From NCBI GenBank assembly GCA_964478075.1, contig CAYZGO010000009.1, positions 1 through 64,000 on the forward strand: DNA of 64,000 bases, given 5' to 3'. The DNA is from DAOUEX01 sp034430235 (lineage in GTDB: Bacteria; Chloroflexota; Anaerolineae; UBA2200). The notes under the pieces are model-generated. The model did no database searches. It worked only from the letters and a program-made list of their open reading frames with translations, and was not told the origin of the DNA. The position numbers were made by a program, and so were the translations under genes. Shown in pieces: positions 59,212-64,000 of this stretch. Position 1 is the stretch's first letter. Every line of letters starts with the position of its first letter.

Positions 59212-61473
59212 ATGACCAAGCGCAGGCGAACTAGGAAGAGACAAAAGCAATCGAGAGCTATCCCCGTAACCGTTTGGATTGAAGCGGCAGGCATACTGTT
59301 GACAGGCATAGCTTTAGTGACTCTGCTCAGCCTGCTCTCCTTCAGTCGTGGTACACTCACTGGCAAGTGGCTTGACCTTCTGCGCCAGGGCTTCGGTTGG
59401 GGCACGTATTTTGTGCCCGTGGGTCTGGGAGCACTTGGCCTTTGGCTTTTCCTGGTTGGCTTTGGCCGTCAGATTCGCGTGCCCTTGGAAACCCTATTAG
59501 GCACACTGCTCCTGTTCTTGGGCAGCCTGGGCCTCTTGCACTATTTCGCCACTGATCCACAGGCTGTAGCTCTCAGCGGTGGAGGAGGAGGACATCTGGG
59601 CTGGCTGATAAGCAGGGCCCTGATTGGTGCCTTGGGCGACATTGGTGCCATATTGACGCTGCTTACGATTCTCATTGTCGGACTCATCGCTCTTTTTAGT
59701 ATTTCAATCACGAATGCTTTCAGGTACTTCCTAACTCTATGGCACAAGCTGGTGGATTGGTACCGGTTTCACTCAGCAGCAATCAGGGACGTTGCCCCGC
59801 CTGAGGGATGGCGGGACGTTGCCCCGCCTGACAGATGGCGGGACGTTGCTTCACCACCCAAGGACGAAAGTCTAGCCGCGCGCTTGATGGTCAGGACGGA
59901 GGAACAAGGGCGCCGACCGACTGCGCCAGCTACCACATCTCCGTTGGCAGAACACGGCTTGCTCTTTCCGCGCGTAGTGGGGGACGCGAAGGAATGGCGG
60001 CTTCCTTCCCTTGAAGACATCCTGGAGAGTGGTGTTGAGCAGGAGCTGAGTCAGGCGGAGATTCGCTACAAGGTGCGCGTAATCGAGGAGACACTGGCCA
60101 GTTTTGGCGTACCGTGCAAAGTGGTCGAGGTCAACCAGGGACCGACAATCACACAATTCGGTCTGGAACCGGGATTCATCGAGCGGAAAGACCGCCTCGG
60201 AAGGCACAGGCGTGTCAAGGTCAAGGTAAGTCGCATCACCTCCCTGGTCAGCGACCTGTCACTCGCGCTGGCCGCCTCACCTATCCGTGTCGAGGCACCT
60301 GTGCCCGGCCGCCCGCTCGTGGGCATCGAAGTGCCCAACACGAGCACTTCCCTGGTCAGCCTGCGCAGTGTGATAGACTCCAAAGCTTTTCGCAGCATTG
60401 ACTCCAAGCTGCGCATTGCCTTGGGTCAGGACGTCGCCGGCCAGCCAGTTGCAGCCGACCTGGCACAAATGCCGCACTTGCTCATCGCCGGGGCCACCGG
60501 CTCAGGCAAGTCCGTGTGCATCAAGTCCATTACCGCCTGTCTGCTGCTTAACAACACCCCTGATGATTTACGTCTGATCATGATTGACCCCAAGATGGTC
60601 GAACTGGCCAGTTTCAATGGCCTCCCTCACCTCTTGGTCCCCGTAGTGATTGAGGTCGAGCGCGTGGTGGTCACGTTAAGGTGGGTGACAAGAGAGATGA
60701 AGCGCCGCTATAGGTTGTTCTCCAAGGTAGGTGCGCGCACCATTGCGATGTACAATCAGATGATGGCCTCACGGGGGAAGGATAGTCTGCCCCACATTGC
60801 AATACTCATTGACGAGTTAGCGGACCTGATGATGGTTGCCCCTGAAGAAATGGAGCGTTCAATCTGCCGCATCGCCCAGTTGGCGCGGGCGACCGGCATT
60901 CACCTGGTGATCGCCACACAGCGACCCTCGGTTGACGTGGTAACAGGGCTGATCAAAGCGAACTTTCCGGCGCGGATCAGCTTTGCGGTCACGTCGCAGG
61001 TGGATTCGCGGGTGATCCTGGATATGCGCGGTGCGGAGAAGCTGTTGGGACGGGGGGACATGCTGTACTTGGCTTCGGACTCGAGCAAGCTCGTTCGCCT
61101 GCAAGGCTGCTTTGTCTCAGATACAGAACTCGAAAGGCTGGCAAACTATTGGAGGGGCTTCCGCACCAGTGCTCCCTTACCACCGGGCGCCGCTCTCGTG
61201 CAGCAGCCCCTTTGGGAAGAAATGATGGCTAAAGAAAAGGAAGCCGCTAGCAGGGATGACCTTCTTGACAGAGCGATTGAGGTTGTGCGGGAACACGACC
61301 GGGCGTCCATTTCCCTGCTGCAGCGTAAGCTGCGAATTGGGTACTCCCGAGCTGCACGTTTGATAGATACTATGGAAGAGCAAGGTATTATTGGCCCAGA
61401 TGAAGGCGCAGGCCGTGGTCGTCGCGTCTACAAAACACGCCAGGAAGAAGGTTCGACGTACGAGAGTCAGTAG
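59212..61473 (+). CDS. ftsK: DNA translocase FtsK/SpoIIIE
   Basis: This 753-residue hexameric pump moves chromosomal DNA through the division septum. The N-terminal membrane part has about four helices (residues 20-170). A linker at about 190-250 contains a repeated WRDVAPPEG/WRDVAPPDR segment. The alpha domain (PSLEDILES...) follows, and the motor has Walker A GATGSGKS near residue 430, Walker B in IAILIDELADLMM and the ATQRPSVDVVTGLIKANFPARI block. The winged-helix gamma domain (ASISLLQRKLRIGYSRAARLIDTME) ends the protein. ATG 59212 has AGGAGG 5 nt upstream. The linker repeat is in-frame, encoded by the GGCGGGAC-family element. Confidence 0.93.
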   Translation: MTKRRRTRKRQKQSRAIPVTVWIEAAGILLTGIALVTLLSLLSFSRGTLTGKWLDLLRQGFGWGTYFVPVGLGALGLWLFLVGFGRQIRVPLETLLGTLLLFLGSLGLLHYFATDPQAVALSGGGGGHLGWLISRALIGALGDIGAILTLLTILIVGLIALFSISITNAFRYFLTLWHKLVDWYRFHSAAIRDVAPPEGWRDVAPPDRWRDVASPPKDESLAARLMVRTEEQGRRPTAPATTSPLAEHGLLFPRVVGDAKEWRLPSLEDILESGVEQELSQAEIRYKVRVIEETLASFGVPCKVVEVNQGPTITQFGLEPGFIERKDRLGRHRRVKVKVSRITSLVSDLSLALAASPIRVEAPVPGRPLVGIEVPNTSTSLVSLRSVIDSKAFRSIDSKLRIALGQDVAGQPVAADLAQMPHLLIAGATGSGKSVCIKSITACLLLNNTPDDLRLIMIDPKMVELASFNGLPHLLVPVVIEVERVVVTLRWVTREMKRRYRLFSKVGARTIAMYNQMMASRGKDSLPHIAILIDELADLMMVAPEEMERSICRIAQLARATGIHLVIATQRPSVDVVTGLIKANFPARISFAVTSQVDSRVILDMRGAEKLLGRGDMLYLASDSSKLVRLQGCFVSDTELERLANYWRGFRTSAPLPPGAALVQQPLWEEMMAKEKEAASRDDLLDRAIEVVREHDRASISLLQRKLRIGYSRAARLIDTMEEQGIIGPDEGAGRGRRVYKTRQEEGSTYESQ
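59785..59860. repeat. GGCGGGAC-family tandem repeat (27-nt unit) inside ftsK
   Basis: GGCGGGACGTTGCCCCGCCT and a 7-nt tail make a 27-nt unit, repeated nearly three times. It matches the reverse complement of the array at 62172-62330 (GGCGGGGCAAAGTCCCGCC). Each unit adds nine residues, RDVAPPxxW, so the frame is kept. Confidence 0.85.
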
Positions 61474-61517
61474 GACAAAGAAGGCCCGTTTCTGGGATAA
61501 CGCGAAGGGGGTGTGTA

Positions 61518-62135
61518 ATGAGTAATGATTCCCCTACTGAGAAGCACATTTACAAACCGCACTATCATACAAGCGCTGATCTGTTTCATTGGCATCAGTA
61601 CCAGGGTAGCAATACTAACGATTGTGCAGCATTCAGCATAGCTATCGTGGGCAATGCCATTCTCAATAGCCCGCATTTCGATGGATACACCGTTGCTCGA
61701 GAAATGGAAAAGGTCGTTGTTGCCAGTAGGCCTCTGCCTCACATTACCATTCGCAAAATCCCCAAGTGGGCTACTCTGCCCTGGGGTATTTCTGGGTATC
61801 TACAAAGCAAGGGCATCTCGGCCAGACTGCGATGGTTTGGTAGCACGGATGATTTGCTTCACAATATCCAGGAAAACCGCTTAACTATCGTACTTATCGG
61901 TGAACCGTTTCTCCGTGAAGGGTTCAAGTTCAAAGGCTGGGCGCACGCTAAGGTTCTATATGGATTTGAACCCACGGGCCCTCAGCCTGAGAAGGGTTTC
62001 TACTTCGTTGACCCTGGCGAGCGCCGGGAGCGGTCCAGCTCGCATCAGCCCCAGGGAGTGTCTTGGCAAGATGAGGTCAAGTTCAAGAAAGAGTGGAGCA
62101 ACATGCTCCGCATATATATTGAAGCACAGGCCTAA
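61518..62135 (+). CDS. C39-like cysteine-peptidase-fold protein
   Basis: This 205-residue protein has SNTNDCAAFSIAIVGNAI near residue 35 (candidate Cys nucleophile with Gln/Asn oxyanion neighbour), GWAHAKVLYGFEP near residue 140 (candidate His) and YFVDPGERRERS (candidate Asp). That spacing fits the papain-like C39/C39_2 group of bacteriocin-processing and other peptidases. It lacks a signal peptide and is not in an ABC transporter. Substrate and role are unknown. GAAGGGGG lies before ATG 61518. Neighbours are ftsK and rsmG. Confidence 0.7.
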   Translation: MSNDSPTEKHIYKPHYHTSADLFHWHQYQGSNTNDCAAFSIAIVGNAILNSPHFDGYTVAREMEKVVVASRPLPHITIRKIPKWATLPWGISGYLQSKGISARLRWFGSTDDLLHNIQENRLTIVLIGEPFLREGFKFKGWAHAKVLYGFEPTGPQPEKGFYFVDPGERRERSSSHQPQGVSWQDEVKFKKEWSNMLRIYIEAQA

Positions 62136-62171
62136 AGTCGTGGCGTGCTGCCGAATCAGCCACACGAGCAC

Positions 62172-62330
62172 GGCAAAGTCCCGCCATCCTTTGGGCGGGG
62201 CAAAGTCCCGCCGTCTGCGGAGTCCCGCCATCTTTGGGGCGGGGTCGGGCGGGGCAAAGTCCCACCATCCTTGGAGACCAGCCATCCCTTGGGCGGGGCA
62301 AAGTCCCGCCATCTTTAGGGCGGGGTCGGG
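62172..62330. repeat. GGCGGGAC-family array between the C39-like gene and rsmG
   Basis: About six copies, whole or partial, of GGCAAAGTCCCGCCATCCTT-type 27-nt units, intermixed with GGGGCGGGGTCGGGC spacers. The array ends six bases before the rsmG ATG, in the place where a ribosome site should lie. Related units are in ftsK (59785-59860) and a GT4 gene (53330-53364). Confidence 0.85.
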
Positions 62331-62336
62331 CGCGAC

Positions 62337-63107
62337 ATGAAGTTGCTGCGGGATGGAGCGCGAGTTCTGGGTCTACACCTCACAGCCGAGCATGTGCGGG
62401 CCTTCCGAATCTACTATCGAGAACTCGTCGCCTGGAACCGCAAGTTCAATCTGACCACGGTGACGCGCTACGAGGAAGTGCAGATCAAACACTTCCTCGA
62501 TTCATTAACCTGCCTACTGGCTCTCCCACTACCGGGCGCGGCCCCAGGTGAGCGTCTTCCGAATGTAGTTCCTCTTTCACACAAGGACACACCACTGCTG
62601 TGCATTGACGTTGGCACTGGTGCAGGTTTCCCTGGTTTGCCTGTCAAGATCATGCATCCAGCGCTGCGTGTGACCCTTCTAGAGTCCTCAAGGAAGAAGC
62701 TTGCTTTCCTGGAGCACCTGGTAGAGTGTTTAGGCCTGGAGGGCGTGGATTTGCTGCGGGCACGGGCGGAGGAAGCAGGACAGGATGCACATCACCGAGA
62801 ACGTTATGATGTAGTGCTGGCACGAGCAGTGGCTGATTTGGCTGTACTGGCCGAGTACTGCCTGCCCTTGTGTCGTAAAGGGGGCTGCTTTATCGCACAG
62901 AAGGGGGCAGACATCGAGGCTGAGCTGGGGGAGGCTGCGGCAGCGATTAACTTGCTAGGTGGCAAGTGCCGGGAGGTGAAAGCTGTTCACCTGCCAGGAT
63001 TAAGAGAACCACGTTCAATAGTGGTAGTAGACAAAGTGGTGGAAACGCCAGCCAAATACCCGAGGCGTCCGGGCATACCCCGGAAGCGGCCTCTTAAAGG
63101 GGAGTAA
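62337..63107 (+). CDS. rsmG: 16S rRNA (guanine-527-N7)-methyltransferase RsmG
   Basis: This 256-residue SAM enzyme methylates G527 of 16S rRNA. It has NRKFNLTTVTRYEEVQIKHF and LDSLTCLLAL near the start, the SAM motif CIDVGTGAGFPGLPVKIMHP, LLESSRKKLAFLEHLVE, and the RAEEAGQ...YDVVLARAVADLAVLAEY and GGCFIAQKG blocks. It is of normal length with about 20 extra C-terminal residues, Arg/Pro-rich. The ATG is right after the repeat array, without a Shine-Dalgarno match. It converges with recF, overlapping by 14 nt. Confidence 0.93.
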   Translation: MKLLRDGARVLGLHLTAEHVRAFRIYYRELVAWNRKFNLTTVTRYEEVQIKHFLDSLTCLLALPLPGAAPGERLPNVVPLSHKDTPLLCIDVGTGAGFPGLPVKIMHPALRVTLLESSRKKLAFLEHLVECLGLEGVDLLRARAEEAGQDAHHRERYDVVLARAVADLAVLAEYCLPLCRKGGCFIAQKGADIEAELGEAAAAINLLGGKCREVKAVHLPGLREPRSIVVVDKVVETPAKYPRRPGIPRKRPLKGE

Positions 63108-64000
63108 GCTTCTCCACCCTGCCCGCATACACGTGCCACAGGGTTACTCGTGCCAGGAACTCTTTGCTATAGTGCGCCAAGTCGGTTGTGGTTATGATTA
63201 CCTGCTGTGCCTTATCAATGGCATTCAGGAGATAGCTTCGGCGTGCGGCGTCCAACTCGGAAATGACATCGTCCAGCAGCAAGACTGGCTTGTCGTTTTT
63301 CTCCTGCAGCATCAGTTCTACTTCAGCCAGCTTCAGGGATAGCGCGATAGTCCGCTGCTGCCCGCGAGAGCCGTAAGTATTCATGTCCACGCCGTTCACC
63401 ACGAAGCGAAGGTCATCCCGATGCGGCCCAACGACGGACATGCCCTGTTCAAGTTCCCTGGCGCGCGCCTCGCGCAGTTGGTCGGCAAACGAGGCGGCGG
63501 CGTTTTGCAACCGAGCCGACATCTCTGTCCCAGGCAAGACATCCTGCTCCGTTGGCAGAGCTATCTGGTAGGCGCCACCCTTTCCGAGGCCAGCGCTCGC
63601 ACAGTACTCCAGCCGCAACCGCTCTTTCTCCCCTGTTAGCTCGGGATGAATGCGTTGTATGGACTCGTCCAATTGACGGATCACCTGTTGACGGCGGACA
63701 ATGACATAGGCGCCGTGTTCTACCAGGCGTTGATCCCAGAAGAGGAGTCGGGCGGCCCCGTCGCCTCGACCTCGAAGGGACCTCAGCAGGTGATTTCGTT
63801 GCGTCAAGACGCGATTGTAGCACTGCAACTCACGGCAGTACTTTGGATCAATCTGGCAAATGGTGTCGTCAAGATAACGGCGTCGCAAATAAGGCGAGCC
63901 GGCCACCAGGTCTATATCCTGGGCCAGGAATAACACGGCATTCAGCAGCCCTACTACGTCCCGAACACGTTTGCTGGCACCATTGAGGCGGATATGTTTG
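63094..64000 (-). CDS. recF: DNA replication and repair protein RecF, C-terminal part (runs off the window)
   Basis: This SMC-like ATPase binds gapped DNA with RecO and RecR. Visible are the KHIRLNGASKRVRDVVGLLN and NAVLFLAQDIDLVAGSPY regions, the coiled middle, VGPHRDDLRFVVNGVD, the signature SRGQQRTIALSLKLAEVELM and Walker B VLLLDDVISELD. The frame is open to the right edge, so about 110 N-terminal residues with Walker A lie outside. It overlaps the end of rsmG by 14 nt on the opposite strand. Confidence 0.93.
   Translation of the reverse strand, partial: KHIRLNGASKRVRDVVGLLNAVLFLAQDIDLVAGSPYLRRRYLDDTICQIDPKYCRELQCYNRVLTQRNHLLRSLRGRGDGAARLLFWDQRLVEHGAYVIVRRQQVIRQLDESIQRIHPELTGEKERLRLEYCASAGLGKGGAYQIALPTEQDVLPGTEMSARLQNAAASFADQLREARARELEQGMSVVGPHRDDLRFVVNGVDMNTYGSRGQQRTIALSLKLAEVELMLQEKNDKPVLLLDDVISELDAARRSYLLNAIDKAQQVIITTTDLAHYSKEFLARVTLWHVYAGRVEKLTPL

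Noticed and set aside
62172..62330. GC-rich array, looked at as CRISPR or as an origin-like iteron region
   Set aside because: Units are palindromic and merge without unique spacers; no cas genes, and no DnaA boxes found despite recF being near.

Overview
The window is one continuous stretch of bacterial chromosome of moderately high GC, with sigma70-type promoters, frequent TTG and GTG starts and AGGAGG ribosome sites. Gene content suggests Chloroflexota, probably an Anaerolineae-like lineage. The signs are a BMP-type nucleoside ABC system, a GH57 glycosidase, DUF1667 with a flavoprotein in a glp operon, a GRDPGVY-type large membrane glycosyltransferase, a type-4 uracil-DNA glycosylase and many dispersed palindromic repeats. 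That placement is inference; no rRNA is present to settle it.

Layout. 0-1 kb: wrecked integron-type integrase, then rlmB (to 1.9 kb). 1.9-8.2 kb: minus-strand nucleoside/BMP-type ABC transporter whose lipoprotein fuses two unrelated binding-protein families, read from a strong promoter. 8.3-10 kb: GH57 branching enzyme. 10.3-17.7 kb: tRNA-Arg(CCT), uridine kinase, a divergent Amt homologue lacking both pore histidines, a minus-strand set of small enzymes (phosphoribosyltransferase, LOG-like, ThpR, broken amidohydrolase), then secG, a family-5 solute-binding protein and tRNA-Leu(CAG). 17.7-26 kb: MFS carrier and a minus-strand glycerol operon glpK - glpA-like - FAD oxidoreductase - DUF1667 - ketopantoate-reductase-like - unknown. 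26.2-34.3 kb: degenerate DNA-methylase-like protein, MATE pump, MsmK/UgpC ATPase, lipoprotein, and a modular secreted surface protein.

34.4-55.5 kb is a surface-polysaccharide locus. Two blocks diverge from a pair of good promoters at 40.6-40.75 kb: flippase-like protein, methyltransferase, two GT4, one GT2 and the ABC-2 permease (Wzm) on the minus strand; Wzt with a C-terminal cargo domain, a methyltransferase, a double GT4, an FkbM methyltransferase, a large GT39-like protein and four more GT4 on the plus strand. The set fits ABC-dependent assembly (polymer built in the cytoplasm, capped, exported by Wzm/Wzt). No Wzx or Wzy is seen.

55.5-64 kb is housekeeping: homoserine dehydrogenase, trpS, a cold-shock gene with a long leader, uracil-DNA glycosylase, ftsK, a C39-like protein, rsmG and the 3' part of recF, which runs off the right edge.

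The most unusual theme is short palindromic repeats, several of which sit in frame inside protein genes (a 45-nt unit in the ketopantoate reductase, a 27-nt unit in ftsK and a related copy in a glycosyltransferase) while near-identical copies lie between genes. This resembles the Rickettsia palindromic elements in kind, though not in sequence as far as I can judge. The two-fold binding-protein fusion and the Amt homologue without its twin histidines are the next most notable items.
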